Of a stretch of 64,000 bases of DNA, positions 18,787 through 28,735 are shown in pieces. The notes below the pieces were generated by a model, which did not search any database, was not told the DNA's origin, and worked only from the letters and a program-made list of their open reading frames with translations. This stretch comes from Paracoccaceae bacterium (GTDB taxonomy: Bacteria > Pseudomonadota > Alphaproteobacteria > Rhodobacterales > Rhodobacteraceae), in contig JAPOXR010000060.1 in assembly GCA_026706985.1 (NCBI GenBank), positions 1 through 64,000 on the forward strand, read 5' to 3'. A program made the position numbers and the translations under genes. Numbering within the stretch: the first letter of the stretch is position 1; every line of letters starts with the position of its first letter.

Positions 18787-19482
18787 TCAGCCTTCCAACT
18801 GCCTCGACATGATGGTTGAGAATTCGTCCGCGAAATCCTCGAAATTGCCGGCAAGGCGATCCGCCTTCGCCGACAGATTATTGTAGAAGACCACGGCAGG
18901 TATCGCCGCCATCAGCCCTAGAGCCGTTGCAGCCAGGGCCTCACCGATACCCGGCGCGACCACAATGAGGCTCGTGGTTTCCTGGTGTCCGATATCGCTG
19001 AACACACGCATAATCCCCCAGACGGTGCCGAACAACCCGACAAATGGAGCCGTCGACCCGACCGTGGCAAGAAAATCCAGCCCCTGGGTAAGGCTTCCGG
19101 TCTCACGCGTGACCGCTAACGACATCGCCCTTTCAATGCGTGACCGCGTGCCGGTGATCAGGCCGCCATCGGACCGATGGGATTTTCTCCATTCTTCCAT
19201 TGCGGCACAGAAAATCCGCTCGGACGCGCCCGAAGGTCGATCGGATATCGAAGTGTAAAGCTCGTCCAACGGCTGTTCGGTCCAGAACCGGCGGTCAAAA
19301 TCCAGCGTGCCGCGCTGCACCCTCCTGTAGGTGACCAGTTTCTGAAATATGATCGCCCAGCTCCAGAAAGATGCCAACAGCAGGATCAGCATAACCAGCT
19401 GAACAACGATTCCAGCACGGAAAAATAGCCCGACAATAGAAAAATCCACGCCCTGCGCGGAGGTAATCGCTTCAATTTCCAT
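18787..19482 (-). CDS. tolQ: TolQ, channel subunit of the Tol motor
   Basis: 231-residue inner-membrane protein of the MotA/TolQ/ExbB family. Three membrane segments are visible: AGIVVQLVMLILLLASFWSW, a second around LATVGSTAPFVGLFGTVWGI, and a third around GIGEALAATALGLMAAIPAV. The conserved Thr/Ala-lined channel helices are intact. It is the first tol gene after ybgC, separated from it by 115 bases that could hold a promoter. Confidence 0.97.
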   Translation of the reverse strand: MEIEAITSAQGVDFSIVGLFFRAGIVVQLVMLILLLASFWSWAIIFQKLVTYRRVQRGTLDFDRRFWTEQPLDELYTSISDRPSGASERIFCAAMEEWRKSHRSDGGLITGTRSRIERAMSLAVTRETGSLTQGLDFLATVGSTAPFVGLFGTVWGIMRVFSDIGHQETTSLIVVAPGIGEALAATALGLMAAIPAVVFYNNLSAKADRLAGNFEDFADEFSTIMSRQLEG

Positions 19483-19597
19483 CAGAGTTGCCTGTTGCCC
19501 GATTGTCGCCGCTCTTCGCGGTCATTCAATTTTCAGTTCATACTAGCGCATTCCGTGGAAAAGTGCAGCTTTTTCGGGAATCGATCCCTTTCACACT

Positions 19598-19987
19598 TTA
19601 GATTAAAGCCGTAACCGGACCCGGAATCCGCGTCGGGCGGCCCGATTCCGTAATGCAGGCGAGCGTCACTTCGGCGGAAAACACCAACTCCTGCCCGCGC
19701 AACACCCGCTGTGCCAGGATCAGCCTTGCGCCGGTGCAGCGGAGCAATTCGGTTTCGACCCGCAGCCAGTCATCAAATCCTGCCGGCCGGAGAAATTCCG
19801 CCTTCAGGTAACGCACGGCGAAAGCAGTCCGTTGCCGGGCAAGCAAAGCCGCCTGATCCACCCCGGAATGGCGGAGAAATTCGGAGCGGCCGCGCTCGAT
19901 GAATTTCAGATAGTTGGCGTAATAGACAATGCCTGCAATGTCAGTGTCTTCGTAATAGACCCTGAGATGAAATTCATGCTTCTTCAT
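19598..19987 (-). CDS. ybgC: YbgC, acyl-CoA thioesterase of the tol cluster
   Basis: About 129 residues, hot-dog fold thioesterase encoded at the head of tol-pal clusters. The catalytic Asp motif YYEDTDIAGIVYYANYLKF lies near residue 8, with FIERGRSEFLR next. The frame is open to 20032, which would overlap the ruvB stop; I take the ATG at 19987 because it gives the family N-terminus MKKHEFHLRVYYEDTD. The 41-base gap to ruvB suggests read-through transcription from ruvCAB. Confidence 0.94.
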   Translation of the reverse strand: MKKHEFHLRVYYEDTDIAGIVYYANYLKFIERGRSEFLRHSGVDQAALLARQRTAFAVRYLKAEFLRPAGFDDWLRVETELLRCTGARLILAQRVLRGQELVFSAEVTLACITESGRPTRIPGPVTALI

Positions 19988-20028
19988 CTGTCCGCACCGG
20001 TGCCCCTGACTGTCAGACCGGGGCGGGA

Positions 20029-21063
20029 TCAATCCGCATCTTCAAACAAAGTCTGCGGTTGCGCCTCCCCCGGCAGTTCCGCCAGACCGAGATGGCGCCG
20101 CCCCTTGGGCGACAATATCCGGCCCCGCGGCGTGCGTTGAATCAATCCCCGCTGCAACAGGAATGGTTCGATGACTTCCTCGATGGAATCGCGCGCCTCG
20201 GACATTGCCGCCGCAATGGTCTCTATGCCGACAGGCCCGCCCTCAAAAGTTTCCGCCAGTGTCAGAAGATAATGTCTGTCGGAACCGTCCAGCCCGAGTT
20301 GATCAACCCCTAACCGCTGCAGAGCATCGGCGGCGATCGCCTGTGTGATACGTCCCTCACCCTCAACAACCGCAAAGTCCAGTACCCGGCTCAGCAGCCG
20401 GTTGGCGATCCTCGGGGTTCCGCGCGACCTTTTGGCGATCTCAATCGCGCCTTCAGCATCGATTTCAACCGCCAGCAGACGGGCACCCCGGATCACGATC
20501 TCATTCAATTCCTGCAAGCGGTAATATTCCAACCGCGTCGGAATGCCGAAACGGTCACGCAGCGGCGTTGTCAGCAGACCCTGACGGGTTGTGGCTCCGA
20601 CCAGCGTGAAAGGCTGCAACTCGATCCTGACTGTGCGCGCGGCAGGGCCCGATCCGATCACCAGATCCAAAGCCGAATCCTCCATCGCCGGGTAAAGAAC
20701 CTCCTCAACCGCCGGCTGCAGCCGGTGGATCTCGTCGATGAACAATACATCCCTTGCCTCCAGGCTGGTCAGGATCGCCGCGAGATCTCCCGCCTTCGCC
20801 AACACCGGCCCCGAGGTCATTTTGAAATTCACGCCGAGTTCGCGTGCCAGGATCTGCGCCAGAGTCGTTTTGCCGAGACCGGGCGGGCCGAAGAACAGGG
20901 CATGGTCCATGGCGACGGATCTGCGGCGCGCACTCTCGACAAATATCCCAAGATTCGTCCTGGCTTCATTCTGCCCGATAAATTCCTCCAGACTCTGCGG
21001 GCGCAGAGCACGGTCCGGATCATCCGGCAGAGCCGCGGCGGCGATTGTCGGGCTATCGGCCAT
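20029..21063 (-). CDS. ruvB: RuvB, Holliday-junction branch-migration ATPase
   Basis: 344-residue AAA+ motor. With RuvA it drives branch migration of Holliday junctions, and RuvC resolves them. Walker A GPPGLGKT is at about residues 59-66, with Walker [16 protein letters not shown], sensor region [20 protein letters not shown], and a C-terminal winged helix ending [15 protein letters not shown]. It starts 7 bases after ruvA. Typical length and order. Confidence 0.98.
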   Translation of the reverse strand: MADSPTIAAAALPDDPDRALRPQSLEEFIGQNEARTNLGIFVESARRRSVAMDHALFFGPPGLGKTTLAQILARELGVNFKMTSGPVLAKAGDLAAILTSLEARDVLFIDEIHRLQPAVEEVLYPAMEDSALDLVIGSGPAARTVRIELQPFTLVGATTRQGLLTTPLRDRFGIPTRLEYYRLQELNEIVIRGARLLAVEIDAEGAIEIAKRSRGTPRIANRLLSRVLDFAVVEGEGRITQAIAADALQRLGVDQLGLDGSDRHYLLTLAETFEGGPVGIETIAAAMSEARDSIEEVIEPFLLQRGLIQRTPRGRILSPKGRRHLGLAELPGEAQPQTLFEDAD

Positions 21064-21070
21064 GTTTCAA

Positions 21071-21715
21071 CTACGCCGGCGTCAGGCGAAGCAGCGCCTC
21101 GCGGATCAGATCCTCGGTCCCGGCATCCGGTTCCGCACCCGCAGCGGCGGCGACAGCGCGCGCCGCATCGATATGCTGGTAGCCGAGATTGACCAAAGCT
21201 GAATGGGCCTCCATGCTGGCCGCACCGGCACCTTCCGCCGGCCCCGCCTCAATCGCAACTGCCTGATTTCCGGTTGGCGGTGACGCACCGCCTGTTTCCG
21301 TCCAGCCGACGAACGCGGTGATTTTTTCCCGCAATTCATTGACGATCCTCTGCGCCAGCCGTGGCCCGACACCGGGTGCCGCGCGCACCGCATTGACATC
21401 GCCCAGCGTTACCGACCGGATGGTGCCTTCGACACCGAGTGCACCCACCACTGCCAGCGCCGCCTTGGCACCGACGCCCTGGACTGAAATCAACATTTTA
21501 TGCAGCTCGCGCTCCTTCAAAGAACAAAAGCCGAACAATTGCAGTAAATCCTCGCGTACGAGAAGATCGGTATACAGTTTCGCCAAGGAGCCGATGGGCG
21601 GCAATTCGGCAAGCGTGCGCTCGGAACAGTGAACAATGTATCCGACTCCACCGACATCGATCACGACAAATTCGCGTGAACGGCCGGTCACTCTTCCGCT
21701 CAGCGAGCCGATCAC
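21071..21715 (-). CDS. ruvA: RuvA, Holliday-junction binding protein
   Basis: 214-residue tetrameric protein that binds four-way junctions and loads RuvB. The OB-fold ([29 protein letters not shown]), two helix-hairpin-helix motifs ([19 protein letters not shown] and [19 protein letters not shown]) and the flexible linker plus RuvB-binding C-terminal domain ([19 protein letters not shown]) can all be read. The start overlaps the ruvC stop by four bases. Confidence 0.98.
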   Translation of the reverse strand: MIGSLSGRVTGRSREFVVIDVGGVGYIVHCSERTLAELPPIGSLAKLYTDLLVREDLLQLFGFCSLKERELHKMLISVQGVGAKAALAVVGALGVEGTIRSVTLGDVNAVRAAPGVGPRLAQRIVNELREKITAFVGWTETGGASPPTGNQAVAIEAGPAEGAGAASMEAHSALVNLGYQHIDAARAVAAAAGAEPDAGTEDLIREALLRLTPA

Positions 21716-22221
21716 ATTGACGCTCCGGTGCTGATGGCAGCTTGCAGCCGGCCGCCGAAGCGGGCGGTGACAGCATGCGCGATCGCCACCGCCAGCGCAT
21801 CCGACGCATCGGCGCCGGCAATCCGCACACCAGGCAGTTGCAGGCCGACCATATGCGTGATCTGCCGCTTCTGCGCATGCCCAACTCCCGTGACCGTCTT
21901 TTTGACTGAATTCGGTGCGTATTCACTGACCGGGATTCCCGCCTTCGCCGCCGCCAGTATGGCCACCGCCCGTGCATGGCCGAGCAGGAGCGAACTGCTG
22001 GAATTGCTGTTGACGAAAACCTTTTCGACCGCGGCTTCTTCGGGCTCAAACTCCGCCACCACCGCACTCAGCTGATCATACAGGCTTGCCAGTCTTTCGC
22101 CGAGATTGCCGCCGAGCGACCTGCAGCTTCCATTGGCGACATGGGAAACGGCATGACCGCTACTCTCAATCACACCCCAACCGGTCACACGCAGACCCGG
22201 ATCCAGCCCCAAAACCCGCAT
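21712..22221 (-). CDS. ruvC: RuvC, Holliday-junction resolvase
   Basis: About 169-residue endonuclease that cuts Holliday junctions symmetrically. The acidic catalytic residues appear in [16 protein letters not shown] (first Asp), in [19 protein letters not shown] (Glu), and in the C-terminal [13 protein letters not shown] (Asp pair). The ATG at 22221 gives the standard N-terminus MRVLGLDPG; an ATG five codons earlier (22236) is also possible. It is the first gene of the ruvCAB operon. Confidence 0.97.
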   Translation of the reverse strand: MRVLGLDPGLRVTGWGVIESSGHAVSHVANGSCRSLGGNLGERLASLYDQLSAVVAEFEPEEAAVEKVFVNSNSSSSLLLGHARAVAILAAAKAGIPVSEYAPNSVKKTVTGVGHAQKRQITHMVGLQLPGVRIAGADASDALAVAIAHAVTARFGGRLQAAISTGASM

Positions 22222-22435
22222 TTGGTTTCCTTGCACGTTTCAACATCAAATAGGGACGAAACAGGAACATTTCCAGTGAATTCCACAATTGGGCTTCCAT
22301 GTAGTCCACCCCCATTCCGCGCGGCTATGCGTGGAATGCAAACCGGAAATGCAAAACCGGCATTTGTCATATTCCCGCCGACACCGATATCCGCAGCAAG
22401 GAATTAGCACACCAGTCACAGGAAAGGATCCCGCA

Positions 22436-22645
22436 ATGGCTAATGTCGCTTTCGCCGCCGTGCCGGTCACTTCAACCAGTCTCCGCAGCGGATTCAAGGC
22501 ATTCAATCCACTGAACAGGCTCATTCGTTGGCATACCGCCCGCAAGACACGGGATGCGCTCCTTTCACTGACCGACTCGCAACTCAGCGATATCGGCCTC
22601 AATCGGGGCGATGTCGACAAGCTCGCTTTCGGCGACACCCGCTGA
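22436..22645 (+). CDS. DUF1127 small protein
   Basis: 69-residue protein. The DUF1127 signature appears in the C-terminal half (TRDALLSLTDSQLSDIGLNRGDVDKL), preceded by a less conserved N-terminus with a basic helix (LNRLIRWHTARKTR). Such proteins are abundant in alphaproteobacteria; short members in Agrobacterium and Rhodobacter are linked to RNA turnover and phosphate or stress physiology. GGAAAGGA (22421-22428) gives a good ribosome site before the ATG at 22436. A strong terminator follows, so it is probably a single-gene transcript. Confidence 0.85.
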   Translation: MANVAFAAVPVTSTSLRSGFKAFNPLNRLIRWHTARKTRDALLSLTDSQLSDIGLNRGDVDKLAFGDTR

Positions 22646-22671
22646 AGCACTGAAACGAAGTTTTCTCCCGG

Positions 22672-22710
22672 AACTGCGGCCCTTTCCTCCTGGGGCCGCA
22701 GTTTTTTTTT
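22672..22710 (+). terminator. strong intrinsic terminator after the DUF1127 gene
   Basis: An eleven-base-pair stem AACTGCGGCCC (22672-22682) pairs with GGGCCGCAGTT (22693-22703) around a ten-base loop. The T-run covers 22702-22710. This is the clearest intrinsic terminator in the window and ends the DUF1127 transcript. Confidence 0.92.
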
Positions 22711-23151
22711 GTTGGGGTCCCGACTTGGCGATTTTACCCAACCCGTCACCAATTTCACAGTTGCGGATATGCCGCAAACGGGCGCTGCCCATTGTTGAAG
22801 CCCAGTCCCACAGCGGGGTAACGGCAGTGTCTTCCCGACGGTACCGGCGAAATTGACGTTCAAAGGGTTGACCATGTTGCGCTTCGGGATGAATTTTTGA
22901 AACAGCTTCCGAAAGCTGAAACCAGCCGCATTTAAATCGCCGAAAGAAGCTGGAAGCCGTCGCCGGGATGGGGAATGGACTTGGCTCGCCGGAAAAGCGG
23001 TAACCCTGTCATCGGGATAACGCCTGCCCAGACATGTTTCAACATGTGAATCAGAATGCAGCTGTGTAACAACGGATTTCCTGTGGCTTTTGAGGGCGGT
23101 TTGCTGCAAAACCGGGCGCAATGCGGATTTTGCCAAGGAAAGACAGAATTC
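22711..23151. other. intergenic, no gene recognised
   Basis: About 440 bases between the DUF1127 terminator and the YHS gene. Long open frames on the minus strand here run antisense across the DUF1127 gene and have poor protein-like composition. I see no RNA gene or repeat. The promoter of the YHS gene should lie here but I cannot fix it. Confidence 0.4.
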
Positions 23152-23595
23152 ATGACTTTCACGAGAAGATCGCTGTTGATCGCCGCGGCCGCTTTGGCGG
23201 CGACGCCGGCGATGGCGGCGAAGGATCCGGTTTTTACCCGCTGGGGCAATGCGATCCGCGGTTATGATCCGGTTGCGTATTTTACTGAAAGCCGACCGGT
23301 GAAGGGTTCAGGTGAATTCGAAGCCGAATGGAATGGCTCCACCTGGCGTTTCGCAAGCGCCGCCAACCGTGACTTGTTTCTGACCGCTCCCGAAGCCTAT
23401 GCTCCGCAATATGGCGGCTATTGCGCCTGGGCGGTTGCAAACGGATATACCGCTTCCACCGCACCCGAAGCCTGGTCCATTTATGATGGGAAACTCTATC
23501 TCAATTTCAGCCTCGGGGTGCGTGACCAATGGTCTCAGGACATTCCCGGCAATGTCGCCCGGGGTGACACAAACTGGCCCGCCGTGCTTGAATGA
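23152..23595 (+). CDS. secreted YHS domain protein
   Basis: 147-residue protein with an N-terminal signal peptide (MTFTRRSLLIAAAALAATPA..., twin-arginine-like RR at residues 5-6, cleavage near MAA). The YHS domain follows: AIRGYDPVAYFTESRPVKG, then FASAANRDLFLTAPEAYAPQ and YGGYCAWAVANGYTA. YHS domains with the GYDPVAYF pattern are common in periplasmic proteins of proteobacteria and are thought to bind metal or a small ligand. The start is the ATG at 23152; a longer frame upstream lacks a signal sequence. Exact role unknown. Confidence 0.85.
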   Translation: MTFTRRSLLIAAAALAATPAMAAKDPVFTRWGNAIRGYDPVAYFTESRPVKGSGEFEAEWNGSTWRFASAANRDLFLTAPEAYAPQYGGYCAWAVANGYTASTAPEAWSIYDGKLYLNFSLGVRDQWSQDIPGNVARGDTNWPAVLE

Positions 23596-23628
23596 GTTTC
23601 GCCGGGACACATCTCTCGGAGTATAGTT

Positions 23629-24375
23629 TTGATTGATCTCTCGGGAAAACGCATCCTGATCACCGCGGCGGCTGCCGGCATCGGTAGAGAATCGGCATTG
23701 GCCGCCGCCGGGATCGGAGCCGATGTGCTGGCGACCGACATCAACCCGGACGGGCTTGTGGAGTTGCGGCAAAAAGGAATTGCGACGGAAACGCTTGACG
23801 TCACCGATATGGATGCTGTCGCGGCGCTCATTGAACGCGAACCCGCTTTCGATGGTGTCGTCAACGCGGCGGGTTACGTGCATCACGGGCGTCTGCAGGA
23901 TTGCACGCCGGAGGATTGGCGGCACTCCTTCACCCTGAATGTGGACAGCATGTATTTCATCCTGCGCGAAGCGCTGCCGAAAATGATTGAAAACGGCGGT
24001 GGCGCCATCGTGAATGTCGCTTCCGCGGCCTCATCGCTCAAAGGTATTCCGCTGCGCTTCGCCTATGGGACCACCAAAGCCGCGGTGATCGGAATGACCA
24101 AGTCGATCGCCGCCGACTACGTGCAGGAAGGCATACGCTGCAATGCGGTGTGCCCGGGCACGGTTGACACCCCCTCGCTCCGGCAAAGAGTGGCCGAGTT
24201 AGGAAAATCCATGGGTGGATTTGAGGCTGCAATGGATGCGTTTGTCGCCCGCCAACCGATGCAGCGTCTCGGCACTGCCGGGGAAGTTGCGGCGTTGATC
24301 CTGTATCTGCTATCGGACCAGGCCGGATTCACCACCGGCCAGGCGCATGTGATCGATGGCGGCATTCTTACCTGA
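23629..24375 (+). CDS. SDR-family dehydrogenase, likely 2-keto-3-deoxy-L-fuconate/rhamnonate 4-dehydrogenase type
   Basis: 248-residue NAD(P)-dependent short-chain dehydrogenase. Visible are the Rossmann glycine motif (TAAAAGIG, 12-19), VNAAG (78-82), active-site YxxxK at Y146 and K150, and CPGTVDTPSL. The pattern resembles human BDH2/DHRS6 and bacterial L-2-keto-3-deoxyfuconate or rhamnonate 4-dehydrogenases. It starts with TTG at 23629; GGAG at 23618-23621 is seven bases ahead. An FAH-family gene follows 15 bases downstream. That pair is diagnostic of the diketo-hydrolase route, which supports the substrate class by inference only. Confidence 0.82.
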   Translation: MIDLSGKRILITAAAAGIGRESALAAAGIGADVLATDINPDGLVELRQKGIATETLDVTDMDAVAALIEREPAFDGVVNAAGYVHHGRLQDCTPEDWRHSFTLNVDSMYFILREALPKMIENGGGAIVNVASAASSLKGIPLRFAYGTTKAAVIGMTKSIAADYVQEGIRCNAVCPGTVDTPSLRQRVAELGKSMGGFEAAMDAFVARQPMQRLGTAGEVAALILYLLSDQAGFTTGQAHVIDGGILT

Positions 24376-24390
24376 ATCTGGAGAAGCAAT

Positions 24391-25239
24391 ATGAAGCTGG
24401 CACGCATCGGAGCGGCAGGATCCGAAAAACCCGCCATTCTTGACAGTGAAGGCGCATACCGGGATTTGTCTCCGATTATCAGCGATTTAGACGGCCCGCA
24501 CATCGAGGATATGTCATGGGCTGAAACTCTCGATATCGACTCGCTCGACATTCTGGATCCCGGTCTGCGGATCGGCCCCTGCGTCGGTTCAATCGGAAAA
24601 CTGGTCTGCGTCGGGCTGAATTATTCCGATCACGCGGCGGAGACCGGGGCTAAAATTCCCGCCGAACCGATTCTTTTCGGCAAAGCCACCTCCAGCATCA
24701 TCGGGCCTAATGACAATGTCGTCATTCCGAAGGGCTCGCGGAAGACCGATTGGGAAGTTGAACTCGGTGTCGTGATCGGCCGTGAGACCCGATATGTTTC
24801 GGAACAGGATGCCATGGCGCATGTCGCCGGATATTGTGTCGTTAATGATGTTTCCGAGCGCTCCTTCCAGATCGAACGCAGCGGACAGTGGATCAAGGGC
24901 AAGAGCGCTGACACCTTTGCCCCGATCGGACCATGGCTGGTGACCAGAGATGAGGTGCCGGATCCGCAGAAACTGGGGATGTGGCTGAAAGTCGACGGTG
25001 CCACCCGGCAGAATGGTTCAACCGGAACCATGATTTTCCCGGTGAAAACCCTTGTCAGCTACATTTCGCAATTCATGTCGCTGCAACCCGGCGATGTCAT
25101 TCCAACCGGAACACCACCCGGCGTCGGTATGGGCATGAAACCGCCGCGTTTCCTCGAGGCCGGACAGGTTATGGAACTCGGCGTCGAGGGTCTTGGCACG
25201 CAGCGGCAGCAAGTTGTCGCCTGGTCCGGGACAGGCTGA
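24391..25239 (+). CDS. FAH-family hydrolase, likely 2,4-diketo-3-deoxy-L-fuconate/rhamnonate hydrolase
   Basis: 282-residue protein of the fumarylacetoacetate hydrolase family. Landmarks are the conserved core LVCVGLNYSDHAAETG (near residue 70), the metal-binding DWEVELGVVIG, and the C-terminal GDVIPTGTPPGVGMGMKPP. Relatives annotated as ureidoglycolate lyase in older databases were reassigned to 2,4-diketo-3-deoxy-L-fuconate hydrolase and to LRA6 of the L-rhamnose pathway. Pairing with the upstream SDR makes that function more likely than fumarylacetoacetase itself. No sugar transporter or other pathway enzyme is adjacent, so the substrate is inferred. Confidence 0.85.
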   Translation: MKLARIGAAGSEKPAILDSEGAYRDLSPIISDLDGPHIEDMSWAETLDIDSLDILDPGLRIGPCVGSIGKLVCVGLNYSDHAAETGAKIPAEPILFGKATSSIIGPNDNVVIPKGSRKTDWEVELGVVIGRETRYVSEQDAMAHVAGYCVVNDVSERSFQIERSGQWIKGKSADTFAPIGPWLVTRDEVPDPQKLGMWLKVDGATRQNGSTGTMIFPVKTLVSYISQFMSLQPGDVIPTGTPPGVGMGMKPPRFLEAGQVMELGVEGLGTQRQQVVAWSGTG

Positions 25240-25252
25240 CCGGCAACCCGTT

Positions 25253-26149
25253 TCAGCGCTTGAGCAGCAGCGTCACCCAATCGCCGCTCTGCTGCCGGCG
25301 GATAAGGCTGGCTCCCGCATTGCGGTAAGCTTCGATGACCATATGCGCACGTTCAGAAGCAATGCCCGACAGAATCATCCGCCCGTCTTTGCACAGCGTC
25401 CCGGTCAATTTTGCCGCCATGCCGATTAACGGCCCGCTCAATATATTGGAGGTGATAAGATCAAGTGATGCCGGCCGGTAGCTGTCGTGGCACAACCCGT
25501 CGGCTGCAAAACACTGAATGCGGTGATCGGCATGGTTCGCCTGCACATTCAGGCGGGCGATTTTCACCGCCGTCGGATCATTGTCGCTGGCCAAAACCCG
25601 GCAATTCCACAATTTGGCAATCGCGATCGCGAGCACACCGGTTCCGCAGCCGATATCGGCTGCGGCGGTCACCTCGAACCCCTCCTCTTCGAGCGCATCA
25701 AGCACTTCAATACAGCCGCGTGTGGTGGCGTGATGGCCGGTCCCGAACGCCATCGAAGCATCGACCAGAATCGGAACCCCCTGCAATTCGGCGACATCCC
25801 GGATATGGCTGCCTTGCAGAGTGAAGCGACCGGCCCTCACCGGGGTCAGTTCCCGATGAACCTTGTCCACCCAATCGATGTCGGGAAGTTCTGAAAGTTT
25901 GAATTCCCGCGACCCGAACGCCGCTGCGAGCAGCGCCAATTCGGCAGAGCCCGGTCGTTCTTCAAAATAACCGCCGACCTCCCAGATACCGCTCCCATCC
26001 TCAAGATCCATGACTACGGTTGCCACCGGTCCAGGACGCAGATTCTCCAGTGCGGCAGCAAGCTGTTCCGCCCGTTCCTGACCGGGCAAAGTTGTCAACA
26101 CGGCAAAGCATCTCACAGAATCCGGTCCGGAATTCACGGCGATGTCCAT
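25253..26149 (-). CDS. prmA: PrmA, ribosomal protein L11 methyltransferase
   Basis: 298-residue SAM-dependent enzyme that trimethylates ribosomal protein L11. The substrate-binding N-terminus is followed by a linker and the methyltransferase domain with LVDASMAFGTGHHATTRGCI, the SAM loop AADIGCGTGVLAIAIAKLW, and the post-loop ITSNILSGPLIGMA (NPPF-like region). The ATG at 26149 shares one base with the msrA stop (TAATG), so the two are coupled. An upstream extension to 26191 lies inside msrA and is not used. Confidence 0.93.
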   Translation of the reverse strand: MDIAVNSGPDSVRCFAVLTTLPGQERAEQLAAALENLRPGPVATVVMDLEDGSGIWEVGGYFEERPGSAELALLAAAFGSREFKLSELPDIDWVDKVHRELTPVRAGRFTLQGSHIRDVAELQGVPILVDASMAFGTGHHATTRGCIEVLDALEEEGFEVTAAADIGCGTGVLAIAIAKLWNCRVLASDNDPTAVKIARLNVQANHADHRIQCFAADGLCHDSYRPASLDLITSNILSGPLIGMAAKLTGTLCKDGRMILSGIASERAHMVIEAYRNAGASLIRRQQSGDWVTLLLKR

Positions 26150-26790
26150 TATTCCGCTGGACAGGCAACTCCGACGCCCCGCAGGCCACAATAGCCATGC
26201 GGATTCCTGGCCAGATACTGCTGGTGGTAATCCTCGGCAAAATAGAAGGGCGGCGCGTCGACGATTTCGGTGGTGAGCGGCCCCAGCCCGGATCGTGCAA
26301 TCAGTCCGCCGTAAACATCACGGCTGTTCTCCGCCTCCGATTTTGATTCCGCGTCGTGCGCATAAATTCCCGAACGGTATTGTGTTCCGAAGTCATTACC
26401 CTGCCGCATCCCCTGTGTCGGATCGTGGCCTTCCCAGAAAACTTTCAGCAATTGCCGATAACTGACCAAGGCTGGGTCAAAGACGATCCGCACTACCTCA
26501 TTATGGCCGGTCATGCCGGAACAGACTTCCTCATAGGTGGGGTTCGGCGTCAAACCCCCGGCATAGCCCGCCGCCGTGACCCAGACGCCCTGTTGCTGCC
26601 AGAACAGCCTTTCGACACCCCAGAAACAGCCCATTCCGAAGGTGGCGAGTTTCATTCCTTCCGGATACGGCCCCTTCAACCTGTGTCCATTCACAACATG
26701 CCGCTCCGAGGTGGAAATCGGCTCCACCCTACCGGGAAGCGCCTTTCCGGCGGCTGGAAATTCAGTCTTTTTCCGAAACAATGACAACAT
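26149..26790 (-). CDS. msrA: MsrA, peptide methionine (S)-S-oxide reductase
   Basis: 213-residue cytoplasmic enzyme that reduces methionine-S-sulfoxide in proteins. The catalytic motif GCFWG is at residues 54-58 (nucleophile C55), followed by [20 protein letters not shown], the substrate-contact region [19 protein letters not shown], and [20 protein letters not shown]. The length is normal for the long MsrA form. It precedes prmA with a one-base overlap and follows the MFS gene by 29 bases. Confidence 0.96.
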   Translation of the reverse strand: MLSLFRKKTEFPAAGKALPGRVEPISTSERHVVNGHRLKGPYPEGMKLATFGMGCFWGVERLFWQQQGVWVTAAGYAGGLTPNPTYEEVCSGMTGHNEVVRIVFDPALVSYRQLLKVFWEGHDPTQGMRQGNDFGTQYRSGIYAHDAESKSEAENSRDVYGGLIARSGLGPLTTEIVDAPPFYFAEDYHQQYLARNPHGYCGLRGVGVACPAE

Positions 26791-26819
26791 TTTCCTCGCT
26801 CCTCGTGAGGTTTCCGGGC

Positions 26820-28064
26820 TCAGATATCCGAGCCGCGCCGTCTCGACAGAATAGTCTCATAACCGGGCACCGGCCGGCGCGGAATAAGCAAAGCCAGAAT
26901 CAGCGACACAATAGCCATTACCGCGGCCAGTCCAAACACATTGCCCGGCGATACAATCCACAGATAACCGAGCAATGCCGGCAGAAACACCGCGGCGATA
27001 TGATTGATCGTGAATGCGACCGCGGCTGTGGGGGCGATGTCACCGGGATCCGCAATCTTTTGAAAATAGGTTTTCAGCGCGAATGCCAATGCGAAAAACA
27101 AGTGGTCCAGAATGTAGAGTGATGCTGCCAGGAATACGCCCCAACCGAAGTAATAGATGCCACCATAGGCAAGGAAAATCAGCGTCAGACCCGCATATTC
27201 CACAATCAGCGCCGCTCTTTCACCGAAGACCGCGACCGCTTTCCCCATGAATGGGGCAAACAGCATATTGGCGACATAATTGATGATGAACAGCGCCGTG
27301 ACTTCGTGCACTTCAAATCCGAACCGCTCCACCATCATGAAAGCGGCAAAGACAATGAAGATCTGCCGCCGTGCCCCGGACATGAACTGCAGGGCATAAT
27401 ACAGCCAGTAGCGGCGTCTCAGGACCATCGTCGTACGCTGCGGATTCGGTGTCTCTATCTGGGGAAAGGCGAGGAGGCAGTAGAGCGCTATCAGCACCGT
27501 CAGCCCGCCGGCGGTCAGATACACAATATTGTAGGACAGATCGAAGGTTTTCCAGGACGCGACCAGCAGGCCGTAAGCGAACAGCGAGGCACCGGAGCCG
27601 ACGGCGATCAGCCAGCCGATATCTTCAGGTGCGGTTTTCTTGTCCAGCCACTGCAGCTGCAGCGACTGATTCACGGTTTCAAAATAATGAAATCCGATTG
27701 ACGAGATCATCGTCGTAGCCAGCAGACCACCATAGGTCGGAAACCAGGCGACCACCGCAGTCGCGGCACCGAGAACCAGCAGCGATGAAATACCGAGAAC
27801 CTGTTCGCGGATAAAGACAATCAGCAGAATCACACCGATGGCAAGGAAACCGGGAATTTCCCGCACGGTGTGCAGCCAGCCGATGCCAACCCCGTCGAAT
27901 CCGGCAACCTCGATGACAAAGTTGTTCAAGAGCGCCGACCAGGTCGCGAAAGACAGCGGCATCGCCGCCGACATCAGCATCAGCAGGAAAAACGGCCGCC
28001 GCCGGTAAGGCCCCTGTTCGACATCCGCCAGAGAGCGCCTTGGCAGGGTGAAGCGCTCAAACAT
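26820..28064 (-). CDS. MFS transporter
   Basis: 414-residue inner-membrane protein of the major facilitator superfamily, with about twelve hydrophobic helices. It contains a central cytoplasmic loop ([21 protein letters not shown]) and basic loops typical of the fold. I cannot identify the substrate; the loop between helices 2 and 3 does not carry a textbook drug-efflux motif. It lies between rpsD and msrA on the same strand. Confidence 0.85.
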   Translation of the reverse strand: MFERFTLPRRSLADVEQGPYRRRPFFLLMLMSAAMPLSFATWSALLNNFVIEVAGFDGVGIGWLHTVREIPGFLAIGVILLIVFIREQVLGISSLLVLGAATAVVAWFPTYGGLLATTMISSIGFHYFETVNQSLQLQWLDKKTAPEDIGWLIAVGSGASLFAYGLLVASWKTFDLSYNIVYLTAGGLTVLIALYCLLAFPQIETPNPQRTTMVLRRRYWLYYALQFMSGARRQIFIVFAAFMMVERFGFEVHEVTALFIINYVANMLFAPFMGKAVAVFGERAALIVEYAGLTLIFLAYGGIYYFGWGVFLAASLYILDHLFFALAFALKTYFQKIADPGDIAPTAAVAFTINHIAAVFLPALLGYLWIVSPGNVFGLAAVMAIVSLILALLIPRRPVPGYETILSRRRGSDI

Positions 28065-28114
28065 GGCGAAGTGATTGCAGCTGGGCGGTCCGGTTGAACC
28101 CGATCACGCCGGGG

Positions 28115-28735
28115 TCAGTTTTTGGCGTAATATTCCACCACGAGATTTGGCTCCATGATGACCGCGTAGGGCACGTCATCAAGATGCGGTGTGCGTTGGA
28201 AGGTGGCTGTCATTTTGTTGTGATCAACCTCCACATAGTCGGGTACATCGCGTTCCGGCAATCCCGCGGCTACCACAACCATTCCAAGTTTCTTCGATCG
28301 TTCACGCACCTCAATGACATCGCCTTCCTGTACCCTGTAGGAAGGAATGTTGACGCGTTTTCCGTTCACGAGCGCATGCCCGTGATTGACGAATTGCCGT
28401 GCGGCAAAGATCGTTGCGGCGAATTTCGCCCGGTAGACCACCGCATCGAGCCGCCTTTCCAAGAGGCCGATCAGGTTTTCACCCGTATCACCCTTCATCC
28501 TTTCGGCTTCGGCGAATATCCGGCGGAACTGCTTTTCTGTCAGATCACCGTAATAGCCCTTCAACTTCTGCTTCGCCCGCAGCTGCAATCCGAAATCGGA
28601 AAGCTTCGTGCGCCGCCTCTGACCGTGCTGGCCAGGGCCGTAATCTCTCCGGTTAACAGGTGATTTCGGGCGCCCCCAAAGGTTTTCGCCCATGCGTCTG
28701 TCAATCTTGTACTTGGCAGTCGTGCGTTTGGTCAC
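28115..28735 (-). CDS. rpsD: ribosomal protein S4
   Basis: 206-residue primary-binding protein of the 30S subunit. The start is GTG at 28735, with GGAAGGAGAT just ahead, giving the standard N-terminus [16 protein letters not shown]. The S4 domain is clear in [42 protein letters not shown], and the end [12 protein letters not shown]. Length and sequence match the Rhodobacterales type. It is a single-gene locus away from the other ribosomal operons, as usual in this group. Confidence 0.98.
   Translation of the reverse strand: MTKRTTAKYKIDRRMGENLWGRPKSPVNRRDYGPGQHGQRRRTKLSDFGLQLRAKQKLKGYYGDLTEKQFRRIFAEAERMKGDTGENLIGLLERRLDAVVYRAKFAATIFAARQFVNHGHALVNGKRVNIPSYRVQEGDVIEVRERSKKLGMVVVAAGLPERDVPDYVEVDHNKMTATFQRTPHLDDVPYAVIMEPNLVVEYYAKN

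Noticed and set aside
22246..23136. Long minus-strand open frame
   Set aside because: It runs antisense through the well-supported DUF1127 gene and its terminator, with poor protein-like composition.
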